A stretch of 64,000 nt of DNA, taken from NCBI GenBank assembly GCA_046349435.1, contig JAXMCI010000043.1, positions 4,036 through 68,035 of the forward strand, given 5' to 3'. A model generated the notes under the pieces. That model had not been told where the DNA came from, did not search any database, and worked only from the letters and a program-made list of their open reading frames with translations. This DNA comes from JAXMCI01 sp046349435 (GTDB taxonomy: Bacteria; Pseudomonadota; Alphaproteobacteria; Dongiales; Dongiaceae). Position numbers and translations under genes: made by a program. Shown one piece after another: positions 29,334-38,122 of the stretch. Position 1 is the stretch's first letter; every line of letters begins with the position of its first letter.

Positions 29334-30229
29334 GACAGGTCCATGCGGGCGTCGAGCGCGTCGCGCAGCCCGTCGCCGACGAAGTTGAAGCTGGTCACCG
29401 CGAGCGTGATGGCGAGCCCGGGGAAGATCGCCAGCCAGGGCGCCGATCCGAGATATTGCTGGGCGTTGTTCAGCAGGTTGCCCCAGCTCGGCACCGGCGG
29501 CTGGATGCCGTAGCCGAGGAAGCTGATGTAGGATTCCAGCAGGATGGCGCGCGCCACGGTCAGCGTCGCGGCGACGATGATCGGGCCGATCGCGTTGGGG
29601 ATCAGCTCGCGGAACATGATCCAGCCGTCCGACGCGCCCATCATCTCCGCCGCCACCGCGAAGTCGCGCTCGCGCAGCGAGCGGATCTCGGCGTCGACGA
29701 GCCGGGCCACCTCCATCCAGCTGGTGGCGGCGATGATCACCGTGATCATCACCGCGTTGGGCCGGATGAAGGCGGCCAGCGCCAGCAGCAGGAACACCGT
29801 CGGGAAGCAGAGCACGGCGTCGACGAAGCGCATCAGCACGACGCCGATCGAGCGGCCGTAATAGCCGGCGACGACGCCGACCACCGCGCCGACCGCGGTG
29901 CTGAGCAGCATCGCCGCGAAGCCCACCGCGAGCGAGATGCGGCCGGCCATCAGCAGCCGGGCCAGCAGGTCGCGGCCGAGCGGGTCGGTGCCGAGCAGGT
30001 GGCCGCCGGAGAGCGGCGGGGCGAAGCGGCCGCGCAGGTCGATGAAGAGGTCGTCGAACGGCACCAGCCAGGGGCCGGCGACCGAGGCCACCACCAGCAG
30101 CAGGATGGCGGCGACGCCGAACAGCGCCAGCCGGTGGCGGCAGAAGCGGCGGAAGGCGCGCGCCCCGGCCGAGGCGCCGGCCGCCGTGGTGCCGGCCGCG
30201 CCGCCCTCGATCGCGACGGTCTCGGCCAT
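29330..30229 (-). CDS. Dipeptide/oligopeptide ABC transporter permease, DppC-type
   Basis: 299 residues. The N-terminal cytoplasmic tail is followed by a first helix (LALFGVAAILLLVVASVAG), then HLLGTDPLGRDLLARLL, the DppC hallmark. The EAA loop is DFAVAAEMMGASDGWIMFREL, and the C-terminus reads NFVGDGLRDALDARMDLS. It starts 6 bases after the DppB-type gene. Confidence 0.94.
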   Translation of the reverse strand: MAETVAIEGGAAGTTAAGASAGARAFRRFCRHRLALFGVAAILLLVVASVAGPWLVPFDDLFIDLRGRFAPPLSGGHLLGTDPLGRDLLARLLMAGRISLAVGFAAMLLSTAVGAVVGVVAGYYGRSIGVVLMRFVDAVLCFPTVFLLLALAAFIRPNAVMITVIIAATSWMEVARLVDAEIRSLRERDFAVAAEMMGASDGWIMFRELIPNAIGPIIVAATLTVARAILLESYISFLGYGIQPPVPSWGNLLNNAQQYLGSAPWLAIFPGLAITLAVTSFNFVGDGLRDALDARMDLS

Positions 30230-30235
30230 CGTCGG

Positions 30236-31186
30236 TCAGCCCAGCCGGATGCGCGGATCGGCCGCCGCGCAGAGCAGGTCGGCCACCAGGTTGCCGACCA
30301 GCACCAGGATCGCCGAGAACATCAGCAGCCCCATCACCACCGGGTAGTCGCGGTAGGACAGGGAATCGAGGAACAGCCGGCCCATGCCGGGCCAGGTGAA
30401 CACCGTCTCGGTGACCAGCGCGCCGCCGAGCAGGGTCGGCAGCTGCAGCCCGGCGAGCGTGATCATCGGCAGCAGCGCGTTGCGGATGACGTGGTGCACC
30501 AGCACGACGCGCTCCGGCAGTCCCTTGGCGCGCGCGGTGCGGACATAGTCCTGGCTGGCCACGTCGAGCGTGGCGCTGCGCATGTAGCGGCTCCAGATCG
30601 CCACGGTGACCAGCGCCAGCACCAGCGAGGGCGCGATCAGGTGATGCAGGTAGTCGAGCAGCGAGCCGTTGCCGATGGTGTAGAGGTTGCCCGCCGGCAG
30701 CCAGCGCAGCTTGACCGAGAAGACGTAGATGGTGACCAGCCCGAACCAGAAGGTCGGGATGGAGAGCGCGATCATCGCCCCGATGGTGGCGAGGTAGTCG
30801 AAGACCGAGTAGCGGGCGATGGCGCCCTTGATGCCGATCCAGGTGCCGAGCAGGATGGCGATCAGGGTCGAGCTGCCCATCAGCAGCAGGGTGGCGAAGA
30901 CGTGGTCGCCGATCACCTGGAGCACCGGCCGGTTGTCGCGGAACGAGGTGCCCCAGTCGCCCAGCAGCAGCCGGGTGAACCACTCCCAGTATTGCACCGG
31001 CAGCGGCCGGTCGAGCCCCATCTGGTGGGCGATGCGCTGCAGGTCGGCCTGCGACATGCCCGGCGTCAGCGCGAACTGCGAGAGCGGCCCGCCGGGCGCC
31101 AAATAGAGCACGGCGAAGCCGATCATCGAGACCAGCACCAGCAGCACCGCGCTCTGCGCCAGCCGCTGGCAGAGGTAGCGGAGCAT
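30236..31186 (-). CDS. Dipeptide/oligopeptide ABC transporter permease, DppB-type
   Basis: 316 residues from MLRYLCQRLAQSAVLLVLVS. A longer in-frame start at 31279 would read through the palindromic repeats and is rejected. It contains MGLDRPLPVQYWEWF, LGDWGTSFRDNRPV, the EAA loop YVRTARAKGLPERVVLVHHV and the ending LLCAAADPRIRLG. It belongs to the minus-strand operon with the binding protein upstream. Confidence 0.93.
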   Translation of the reverse strand: MLRYLCQRLAQSAVLLVLVSMIGFAVLYLAPGGPLSQFALTPGMSQADLQRIAHQMGLDRPLPVQYWEWFTRLLLGDWGTSFRDNRPVLQVIGDHVFATLLLMGSSTLIAILLGTWIGIKGAIARYSVFDYLATIGAMIALSIPTFWFGLVTIYVFSVKLRWLPAGNLYTIGNGSLLDYLHHLIAPSLVLALVTVAIWSRYMRSATLDVASQDYVRTARAKGLPERVVLVHHVIRNALLPMITLAGLQLPTLLGGALVTETVFTWPGMGRLFLDSLSYRDYPVVMGLLMFSAILVLVGNLVADLLCAAADPRIRLG

Positions 31187-31194
31187 CAGATGCT

Positions 31195-31305
31195 CCCTCT
31201 CCCGCTTGCGGGAGAGGGTCGGGGTGAGGGTCGTGCCGGCGGCACCCTCGCCCTCCCGGCGCTGACGCGCCGGGCACATCCCTCTCCCGCTGGCGCGGGA
31301 GAGGG
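31195..31305. repeat. Two CCCTCTCCC-type palindromic repeats
   Basis: Palindromes at 31195-31218 and 31280-31305 each pair CCCTCTCCCGC with GCGGGAGAGGG around a short loop. The first is followed by GGTCGGGGTGAGGGT, a combination common in proteobacterial intergenic repeats. They lie between the binding-protein gene and the first permease gene. There they could lower downstream expression or protect the binding-protein transcript. Confidence 0.85.
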
Positions 31306-31319
31306 AATGGCAGCCGACC

Positions 31320-33008
31320 TCACGTGGCCCAGTACCACTCGTTCACGTTCCAGGTGTTGCAGCGCACGTTGACGCTGGGCTTGAAGCCCATCAGCCCCTT
31401 CTTGGTGCCCTCGACTTGCGCGTACTGGAAGATCGGCAGGTAGGGCAGGTCGTCGCGGATGATCGACTGGATCTCCCGGTAGATCTTCTGCCGCTCGTCC
31501 AGGCGCAGCGTCGTGGCGCCCTTGGCCAGCAGCTCGTCCAGCTTCGGGTTGGCGTACTGGAAGGTATTCTGCCCGGCGCCGCCCTTGGCGTTGATCGCCT
31601 TGCTGCTGAAGTAGTCGGAGGCGTCCGGGTCGGGGCCGGTGAGGAAGGCGATGCCGGCGAAGGCGCTCTCGAACTTCGACTGCATCCAGTAGTCGCCCCA
31701 CATCACGGCCGGTGGCAGGTTGTTGATGTTGATGGCGACGCCGATGTCCTTCCAGCTCTGCTGCAGGAACTGCTGCGCCTGCTCGCGGACGTGGTTGCCG
31801 GCGGTCGTCGCGTGGACGAATTCCAGCCGCACGCCGTCCTTGGCGCGCACGCCGTCGGAACCCGGCGCCCAGCCGGCCTCGTCCAGCAGCTTCTTCGCCT
31901 TCTCCGGGCTGTATTCGTGCTTCGGCAGGTCCTTGTCGATGAAGAAGGACTGGTTCGGCATGTACGATTCGGTCTCGCTCGGCAGCCCGTAGTAGATCGC
32001 GTCGATGATGCTCTTCTTGTCCATGCCGAGATAGAGCGCCTGCCGCACCGTCTTGTCGGAGAGCGCCTTGACGCCGAGATTGAGCGACAGCGTCTCGATG
32101 AAGCCGGCCGGCACCGGCGTCACCACGCGGTCGGGCAGGTCCTTGGCCTCGGCATAGTGGTCGGCGGTGATGCCCTGGATGCCGATATAGTCGATGTCGC
32201 CGGTCTTGAACTGGGTGAACAGGACGGTGAGGTCGGGGATGTACTTGAAGATGATCCGCTCGAGATAGGGCCCGTCGCCGAAATAATCCTCGTTGGCGAC
32301 CAGCGTGATGTGGTCGCCCGCCACCCGCTCGCTCCACTTGAACGGCCCGGTGCCGACCGGCGCGTTGTTGAACGGCGCCGTGTTGGGATCCTTGGCGGCG
32401 CCGAGCACGTGCTTGGGCACCATGAAGGTCCAGGCCATGATCGAGTGGTAGGGCGCGTAGGCCTTCTCCATCTTCCAGGAGATCTCGGTCGGCGAGATCA
32501 CCTTGATCTCGCGCACCAGGTCGTGGCCGAGCTTGCGCGCCGTCTTGAAGTTGGGGTCGACGATCAGGTCGAGTGTGTACTTGACGTCCTCGGCGGTGAA
32601 GGGCTTGCCGTCATGCCACTTGACGTCGCCGCGCAGCTTGACGTGCCAGCTGAGCCCGTCCTCGCTGACGCCGCCATTCTCGACCGTCGGCACCTCGGTG
32701 GCGAGGTAGGGGATGAACGTGCCCTCGGGCGAGACGCCCCAGAGCGGGCTGAACAGGTTCCAGTGCACCCCCTCGTCGACCTCGATATGCAGCATGTGGG
32801 GGTTGAACACCGTGGGCTCCTGCGAGAACCCGATCACCGCCTGGCCAGTCGGCTTGGCCGGCGGGCCGGCGGCACGCAGCCGCCCGGCCGGCATCCCGAC
32901 CAGGCCGGCGGCGCCGGCCGCCAGCCCGAGCTTCAGCATGTCGCGCCGGCTCGGGCGCAGGATGGCGGGTGCGCCCAGCGGCAGCCGCCCCTTGCCGTTC
33001 CTCATCAT
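31320..33008 (-). CDS. ABC transporter substrate-binding protein, family 5, Tat-exported
   Basis: 562 residues. The N-terminus has a twin-arginine signal (SRRDMLKLGLAAGAAGLVG) ending near RAAG. The mature part has family 5 markers: FSQEPTVFNPHMLHIEVDEG, WHVKLRGDVKWHDGKPFTAEDV and APVGTGPFKWSERV. It should capture a peptide-like or amine substrate in the periplasm for the transporter encoded at 27307-31186. Two adjacent ATG codons (33008 and 33005) are possible starts, with a GGAG site just upstream. Confidence 0.92.
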   Translation of the reverse strand: MMRNGKGRLPLGAPAILRPSRRDMLKLGLAAGAAGLVGMPAGRLRAAGPPAKPTGQAVIGFSQEPTVFNPHMLHIEVDEGVHWNLFSPLWGVSPEGTFIPYLATEVPTVENGGVSEDGLSWHVKLRGDVKWHDGKPFTAEDVKYTLDLIVDPNFKTARKLGHDLVREIKVISPTEISWKMEKAYAPYHSIMAWTFMVPKHVLGAAKDPNTAPFNNAPVGTGPFKWSERVAGDHITLVANEDYFGDGPYLERIIFKYIPDLTVLFTQFKTGDIDYIGIQGITADHYAEAKDLPDRVVTPVPAGFIETLSLNLGVKALSDKTVRQALYLGMDKKSIIDAIYYGLPSETESYMPNQSFFIDKDLPKHEYSPEKAKKLLDEAGWAPGSDGVRAKDGVRLEFVHATTAGNHVREQAQQFLQQSWKDIGVAININNLPPAVMWGDYWMQSKFESAFAGIAFLTGPDPDASDYFSSKAINAKGGAGQNTFQYANPKLDELLAKGATTLRLDERQKIYREIQSIIRDDLPYLPIFQYAQVEGTKKGLMGFKPSVNVRCNTWNVNEWYWAT

Positions 33009-33106
33009 CGGTCTCCTCTCTCCCTAGGTTTGTCCAAGCCTTCCGGTTCGAGGCGGTCTGCTGCCTGCCCTTGCCGGGCGGGATGCCTCGTCTCCCGCCG
33101 GGCCGC

Positions 33107-33814
33107 TCAATAGGCCTCCTCGAGCTGGCAGTTTATCGGGACCTCGGCGATGCTCGCCGTGTTCGGCAGGTCGAGCAGCAGCGCCGCCAGCGCCGCGATG
33201 TCGGCCGGCTGGGTCATGCTCGCGAGCGGATAGTCGCTGAGGCCTGCCGCCATGTCGGTGGCGACGAAGCCGGGGCAGATCGCGGTCGCCCGCACCCCCG
33301 CCTCCCAGCCGGCATGGCGCACCGCGTGGGTGAAGGCGAGCGCCGCGAACTTGCTGACCGAATAGAGCCCGGCGCGGGCCATCTTCACGCGCTTGCCGGA
33401 GAGCGAGACGACCATCAGAACCCGGCCGCGGCCGCAGCCCGAGAGCCAGGGCCAGGCGGCGCGGACCAGCCGCAGCGGCGACTTGACGTTGACCTCGAGG
33501 ATCTCGTCGAGCTCGGCGTCGGTCGCCTCGACCACGGTGCGCGGCGTCATGATGCCGGCGCTGGCGACGATCGCGTCGATCCGGCCGAAGCGCTCCGCCG
33601 TGGCCGCCACCCAGGCCGCCTCGCTGTCGCGCCGGCGCGCCTCGTAGGGGAAGGCGGCGGCCTGGCCGGGCGCGCCCGGCAGGACGAAGCCGTCCGGCCG
33701 GCGCACCCCGAGGCTGAGCCGCCAGCCGCGCTCGAGCAGGGTCGCGGCGATCGCCGCGCCGATGCCGCGGCTGCCGCCGCTGACCAGGGCCACGCGCTGC
33801 TCGGCATCGTTCAT
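33107..33814 (-). CDS. Short-chain dehydrogenase/reductase, classical type
   Basis: 235 residues. The cofactor motif is ALVSGGSRGIGAAIAATLL, followed by VASAGIMTPRTV. The catalytic Ser lies in VVSLSGKRVKMA and the YxxxK in AGLYSVSKFAALAF, with CPGFVATDMAAG. It is an NAD(P)-dependent oxidoreductase acting on a ketone or alcohol. It lies 22 bases downstream of the MarR-type gene on the same strand, so the two are probably cotranscribed. Confidence 0.9.
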   Translation of the reverse strand: MNDAEQRVALVSGGSRGIGAAIAATLLERGWRLSLGVRRPDGFVLPGAPGQAAAFPYEARRRDSEAAWVAATAERFGRIDAIVASAGIMTPRTVVEATDAELDEILEVNVKSPLRLVRAAWPWLSGCGRGRVLMVVSLSGKRVKMARAGLYSVSKFAALAFTHAVRHAGWEAGVRATAICPGFVATDMAAGLSDYPLASMTQPADIAALAALLLDLPNTASIAEVPINCQLEEAY

Positions 33815-33836
33815 GGGAGGCTCCCCCGCCGGCGGG

Positions 33837-34361
33837 TCAGGCCGGGCCTGCGGTGACGCTGCGATAGACCTTGGCCAGCAGGGCCCGCAGCTTGTCGCGC
33901 TCCGCCTGGCTCAGCACGCCGAAGAAGGAGTCGGACTGGGCGAGCGCGATGCGGCGCACCCGCTCGACGACCTGTCCTCCCTTGGCGGTGAGATAGAGCT
34001 CGTGGGCCCGCCGCTCGCGGTCGGAGACCCGCTGCTCGATCAGCCCGGCGCGGCGCAGATCGGCGAGGATGCGCATCATCGCCGAGCGGTCCTTCATGTT
34101 GAAATGGGCGATCACCGAGGGCCGGATGCCGGGATTGGCCGCCACCAGCAGCAGGGTCGAGATCTTGCCGGTGCCGCGCGCCACCGGCGTGCCGCGCATC
34201 GCCGCGTCGAGGTCGCGGCTGACCACCAGGTTGAGCACCCGGATGTAGAAGCTCAGCAGGTCGCCCAGGATGTCGAGGTCGACGGTCGAGATGTCGGCGG
34301 TGCGCGGTACCGGACGGCGCCGGCCGTTCGCGGCGGCCTGGGCCGCCGGCTTGCTGGTCAT
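33837..34361 (-). CDS. MarR family transcriptional regulator
   Basis: 174 residues from MTSKPAAQAAANGRRRPVP. The winged-helix region is readable: RGTGKISTLLLVAANPGIRPS, HFNMKDRSAMMRILADLRRAGLI as recognition helix, and the wing RVSDRERRAHELYLTAKG. Flanking helices for dimerisation include LLSFYIRVLNLVVSRDLDA. MarR proteins usually repress their own and neighbouring genes and release DNA on binding a small aromatic or carboxylate ligand. The likely targets are the SDR gene downstream and the flavin oxidase gene upstream. Confidence 0.9.
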   Translation of the reverse strand: MTSKPAAQAAANGRRRPVPRTADISTVDLDILGDLLSFYIRVLNLVVSRDLDAAMRGTPVARGTGKISTLLLVAANPGIRPSVIAHFNMKDRSAMMRILADLRRAGLIEQRVSDRERRAHELYLTAKGGQVVERVRRIALAQSDSFFGVLSQAERDKLRALLAKVYRSVTAGPA

Positions 34362-34520
34362 CGGACGCTCCGTTCCCCAACGGGCTCCTGCCCGCGGCCG
34401 CGGCGGCCGCCTATGCTCCCCGTCCGGCGTCCCGCTGTCCGGCCCGCCGTCGCTCTCAGGACGATGTTCCGTCGCGACAATGGACAATGTCAAGCATGGC
34501 GGCGGCGGCCCGGCGCCGGG

Positions 34521-35645
34521 TCAGGCGAAGCGGGCCGGCGACAGGTCGGCGGCGGCGATCCCGAGATCGGCGATGTCGGCGGGCAGCGCCCGGCCGGTGG
34601 CCAGCGCCGCGGTGAGGCGGGCCATGGCCGGCGCGGTCTGGATGCCGTAGCCGCCCTGCCCGGCGACCCAGAAGAAGCCCTCCAGGTCGCGGTCGAACCC
34701 CGCCACCAGGGTCTTGTCGGCGGCGAAGGTGCGCAGCCCCGCCCAGCGATGCTCGATGCGCGGCTGCGGCAGCTCCAGCACCGCCTGCAGCCGGTCGATC
34801 AGGATGGCGATGTCGAGCTCGTCGGGCTGGACGTCGCAGGGCGGCATCGGCGTCTCGTCGGCGGGCGAGGCGAGCAGCTTGCCCGCGTCGGGCTTGAAGT
34901 AGAACTGCTCGTCGATGTCGATCACCATCGGCCAGCCGTCGATCGGGCCGTCCACCGGCGGCCGCAGCAGCAGCGCCGTGCGCCGCTTCGGCACCAGCCC
35001 GAGCGGCCGGGCCCCGGCGAGCGCCGCCAGCTCGTCGGCCCAGGCCCCGGCGGCGTCGACCAGGACGCGGCCGCGATGGGTCTCGCCGCCGGCCTGCACC
35101 CGCCAGAGCCCGTCCTGGCGCACCGCCGCGGTGACCTCGGCGCCGGTGAGCAGCCGGCCGCCGCGCGCCCGCAGCAGCCGCAGATAGCCGCCATGGAGCC
35201 CGTGCACCTCGATGTCGGCGGCCTCCTCGTCGAACAGCGCGGCGGCGAGCCGGCCGCGGCGCAGCGCCGGCACCGCCGCCTCGATCTCGGCGGCGCTGCG
35301 GCGGGAGACGCGCGCTGGGCCCCCGCCGAGCTCCTCGCTCGCCGCCTCGAGGCGCTCCAGCTGGTCGGGGCGCGCGACCAGCAGCACGCCGCGCGGCCGC
35401 AGCAGCGGGTGCTCGGCAAAGCCGGCGGGCGGCGTCCGGAAATGGCCGCGGCTGGCGGTGGTCAGCGCCCGGACGACGCGATTGCCGTAGGTCTCGGTGA
35501 AGAGGGCGGCCGACCGCCCGGTCGAGTGGTAGGCGGGCTGGCTCTCGCGCTCGAGCAGCAGCACGCGGCCGAAGGCGGCAAGCTCGGCCGCCGCAGAGGT
35601 GCCGGCCATGCCGGCGCCGACGACGATGAAATCCTGTACGTCCAT
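34521..35645 (-). CDS. FAD-dependent oxidoreductase, D-amino acid oxidase family
   Basis: 374 residues from MDVQDFIVVGAGMAGTSAAA. An N-terminal dinucleotide-binding GxGxxG is followed by HSTGRSAALFTETYGN, and later VLVDAAGAWADELAALAG and GFFWVAGQGGYGIQTAPAM, the C-terminal FAD contact typical of the DAO/glycine oxidase family. It oxidises an amino acid or N-substituted amine to an imine with peroxide production. It is read toward the MarR gene, 159 bases away. Confidence 0.88.
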   Translation of the reverse strand: MDVQDFIVVGAGMAGTSAAAELAAFGRVLLLERESQPAYHSTGRSAALFTETYGNRVVRALTTASRGHFRTPPAGFAEHPLLRPRGVLLVARPDQLERLEAASEELGGGPARVSRRSAAEIEAAVPALRRGRLAAALFDEEAADIEVHGLHGGYLRLLRARGGRLLTGAEVTAAVRQDGLWRVQAGGETHRGRVLVDAAGAWADELAALAGARPLGLVPKRRTALLLRPPVDGPIDGWPMVIDIDEQFYFKPDAGKLLASPADETPMPPCDVQPDELDIAILIDRLQAVLELPQPRIEHRWAGLRTFAADKTLVAGFDRDLEGFFWVAGQGGYGIQTAPAMARLTAALATGRALPADIADLGIAAADLSPARFA

Positions 35646-35873
35646 GCGGGGATCCTGGTGCGAAGCGGGGCTGGGCCGCGCCATCCTGGCCGAGCGGCCG
35701 CCTGCCGCCAAGCGCGTCGCGCGGCCATGCCGGCAGCCGCAAGCAGAGCGCGGGGCAAATGCATGTCCGGCCACCGCCAGGACGAACCTAACTGCCCGTT
35801 AACCAGTTTGGGCCAGGATTTTCGATTTGCAGCCGGCCGGTCGATCAGGCGTGGCGGGCAGCGGGTCCGGGAT

Positions 35874-36077
35874 ATGAACATCGAGCTCGACGCAGCGGAT
35901 GCCGACGTGATCTCCGAGGCCTTGCAGCGGCTGGCGGTCGACCTCGACGCCACGCGCCGGCTACTCGGCCCCTCGGTCACGGCCGCGCCTGTGGACAAGG
36001 CAGTCCGCGTCGCCCTGCTGCTCCACCGCCTCCGCCCGCTGCATCAGCCGGGCGGCAGCGTCCTGCCGCGCGCCTGA
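35874..36077 (+). CDS. Hypothetical protein, 67 residues
   Basis: A short acidic-then-neutral protein: MNIELDAADADVISEALQRL followed by a helix with RRLLGPSVTAAPVDKAV. Codon use is like that of real genes here. There is no strong ribosome site, no membrane segment and no recognised family. It lies divergent from the DAO-family gene. Confidence 0.5.
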   Translation: MNIELDAADADVISEALQRLAVDLDATRRLLGPSVTAAPVDKAVRVALLLHRLRPLHQPGGSVLPRA

Positions 36078-36220
36078 CCCGCCGCATCGTCGCCAGGAAT
36101 TCGATCCTTCTTTCGATTTCGCCACCGGCACGAAGAATCCTGCAACGCTGGACCGTGGCGGCTGTTTGACCTGCTGGCGCCGCCGCGCGCCTCCCCGCAG
36201 CTCCAGGAGCGATCGCCGAC

Positions 36221-36532
36221 ATGCGCCCGCGCAAGCCCTCGAAGAGCAAGCCGCCCAAGCGGCGCTATCGAACCCGCCACGAGCCGCCGACCCTGGACGA
36301 GGCGATCTTCGCCGCCCAGGGCCTGAGCGACGAGATCGCCGCCCAGATCGAGATCACCGCGAGCCTGACCGGCCTGGCGCCCGACGAGGTCCGCTCCCAG
36401 GTGCTGGAGCGGGCCGCGCTGCGCCGCGTCGAGCACCACACGGTGGTCACCCGCCGCGCCGGCATGGCGCAGCGCGTGGTGGTCGAGCGCAAGCCGACGC
36501 GCCGCCTCATCCCGCCCCGCCCCGACCGCTAG
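36221..36532 (+). CDS. Hypothetical basic protein, 103 residues
   Basis: The basic N-terminus MRPRKPSKSKPPKRRYRTRH is followed by an acidic helical middle (LDEAIFAAQGLSDEIAAQ, then LTGLAPDEVRSQVLERAAL) and a basic tail. The composition suggests nucleic-acid or protein binding. The gene has the ribosome site AGGAG 9 bases upstream and a strong hairpin 18 bases after the stop, so it is probably a real single-gene unit. No family was recognised. Confidence 0.65.
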   Translation: MRPRKPSKSKPPKRRYRTRHEPPTLDEAIFAAQGLSDEIAAQIEITASLTGLAPDEVRSQVLERAALRRVEHHTVVTRRAGMAQRVVVERKPTRRLIPPRPDR

Positions 36533-36550
36533 CCGGCGGCGGAAAAGAAA

Positions 36551-36575
36551 GGCCCCGCCCTTGCGGGGCGGGGCC
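36551..36575 (+). terminator. Strong GC-rich hairpin terminator
   Basis: A perfect 10-bp stem (GGCCCCGCCC with GGGCGGGGCC) around TTGCG lies 18 bases after the stop of the 103-residue gene. It is preceded by an A-rich tract (GAAAAGAAA). The U-run would be on the opposite strand, so it may work better against antisense transcription. Confidence 0.65.
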
Positions 36576-36770
36576 AGTTCAAGGAGGCAGTATCACGTTC
36601 AGGAGGCCCCCATTGAGCCGCCGCGCGGCCGCCGGCTCAAACGAGAAATTCTCGGGCCGTCGTCAAGCATTTCTGCAGGTCCCGGCGCGGCCCCCGCTTC
36701 CTTGATCGGCGGCCGCGTGCTGCTATGCTCGCGCCCGGAGCCGCGAGCCGGCCAGGGAGGTAGACAGCGC

Positions 36771-37986
36771 ATGCCGGGGCCGCTCGACGGCATCAAGGTT
36801 CTCGATCTGACGCGCGTCCTCGCCGGCCCCTGGTGCACCATGACGCTGGCCGATCTCGGCGCCGAGATCTGGAAGGTCGAGGCGCCGGCCGGCGGCGACG
36901 AGACGCGCAAATGGTCGCCGCCCGGCGTCGGCGGCATCGCCACCTACTATCTCGCGGTGAACCGCAACAAGCGCTCGGTCGCCATCGACCTGGCGAGCGA
37001 GCGCGGCCGCGAGCTGATCCGCGCGCTCGCCGGCCGCGCCGACGTGCTGGTCGAGAACTTCCTGCCGCGCTCGCTGAAGCGCCTCGGCCTCGACTACGAA
37101 TCGCTGGCCGCGCTCAACCCGCGGCTGGTGCATTGCTCGATCTCCGGCTATGGCCGCGACGGCGATCTCGCCGACCGCCCGGGCTACGACTTCGTGATGC
37201 AGGCCGAGTGCGGCCTGATGGCGATCACCGGCAGCGAGGAGAGCGGGCCGCTGCGCTTCGGCGTCGCCATCACCGACCTCGTCTCCGGCATGAACGCGGT
37301 GCAGGCGATCGTCGCGGCACTCTACGAGCGGATGCGCACCGGGCGCGGCCAAAGCATCGACGTCTCGCTCTACCGCAGCGGCCTGCAGCTGCTCGCCAAC
37401 ATCGGCAGCGGCTTCATCAATACCGGGGTCGAGCCGCGCCGCTTCGGCAACGCGCACGGCTCGATCGTGCCCTACCAGACCTTCGGCACGTCGGACGGGT
37501 TGCTGGCGCTGGCCGTCGGCAACGATGACAGTTCAGGCGGCTGCGCCGGCGGACGTGCTCGGCCGGCCCGACCTCGCCGGGCACCCCGACTACGCCAGCG
37601 CAACAAGCTCCGGGCGGAGCATCGCCGGTGCTGTTCGGCGAGCTGGCCCGCCTGTTCGCCGCCCGCGACACCGCGTACTGGCTGGCCCGCGCCGTCGCCG
37701 CCGACGCCGGCCGGCCGGGTGCACGCTGACCGAGGCCTTCGCGCCGGAGACGCCCGCCGCGGCGAGCGCGGCCGAGGTGCCGACCCGACGCTGGGCACCG
37801 TCCGCCTGCTGCGCTCGCCGCTGCGCTTCTCCGAGAGCGGGCTGCCGAGTCCACCTACCTGCCGCTGCTCGGCGAGCACACCGCCGAGCTGCTGCGCGAG
37901 GTGCTCGGCCTCGCCGACGACGATATCGCCGCCCTCGCTGCGCGACGCGGCGGCGCGCGGTGCGCGACGCGGCTCGAGACAAGTAG
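36771..37986 (+). pseudogene. CaiB/BaiF family CoA transferase, 3' third frameshifted
   Basis: The ATG at 36771 has a GGGAGG ribosome site. The first 250 codons are clean and typical of family III CoA transferases: LDLTRVLAGPWCTMTLADLG, DETRKWSPPG, the catalytic Asp in RPGYDFVMQAECGLMAITG, and VSLYRSGLQLLAN. From about 37525 the expected sequence can only be followed by changing frame several times: GRPDLAGHPDYAS, then GELARLFAARDTAYWLARAV, then LGTVRLLRSPLRFSESGL, then LGEHTAELLREVLG. These are consistent with about six single-base indels. The reaction would move CoA between carboxylic acids. Sequence error is as likely as true damage. Confidence 0.8.
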
Positions 37987-37993
37987 TCCTCTC

Positions 37994-38016
37994 CTCGCCG
38001 CCTGAGCGGCGGCGAG
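37994..38016 (+). terminator. Hairpin after CoA transferase gene
   Basis: A 9-bp stem (CTCGCCGCC with GGCGGCGAG) around TGAGC lies 8 bases after the last stop codon of the CoA transferase frame. There is no T-run. It lies between convergent genes, so it could serve both. Confidence 0.5.
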
Positions 38017-38024
38017 AGAGGATT

Positions 38025-38088
38025 GGCTCACGCGAAGGCGCGAAGGCGCGAAAAGAAGATCCTCCCCTTTCGCGGCTTTGCGTGAGCC
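38025..38088. repeat. Inverted repeat with GCGAAG units
   Basis: GGCTCACGC and GCGTGAGCC enclose a segment with three near-identical CGCGAAGG-type units and a facing TTTCGCGGCTTTG. This resembles an intergenic mosaic repeat seen in many bacterial genomes. It lies between the convergent CoA transferase and aminotransferase genes. Confidence 0.6.
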
Positions 38089-38122
38089 ATTCAGCCTCTC
38101 CGCTGCGCGGGAGTCGCCGGCT

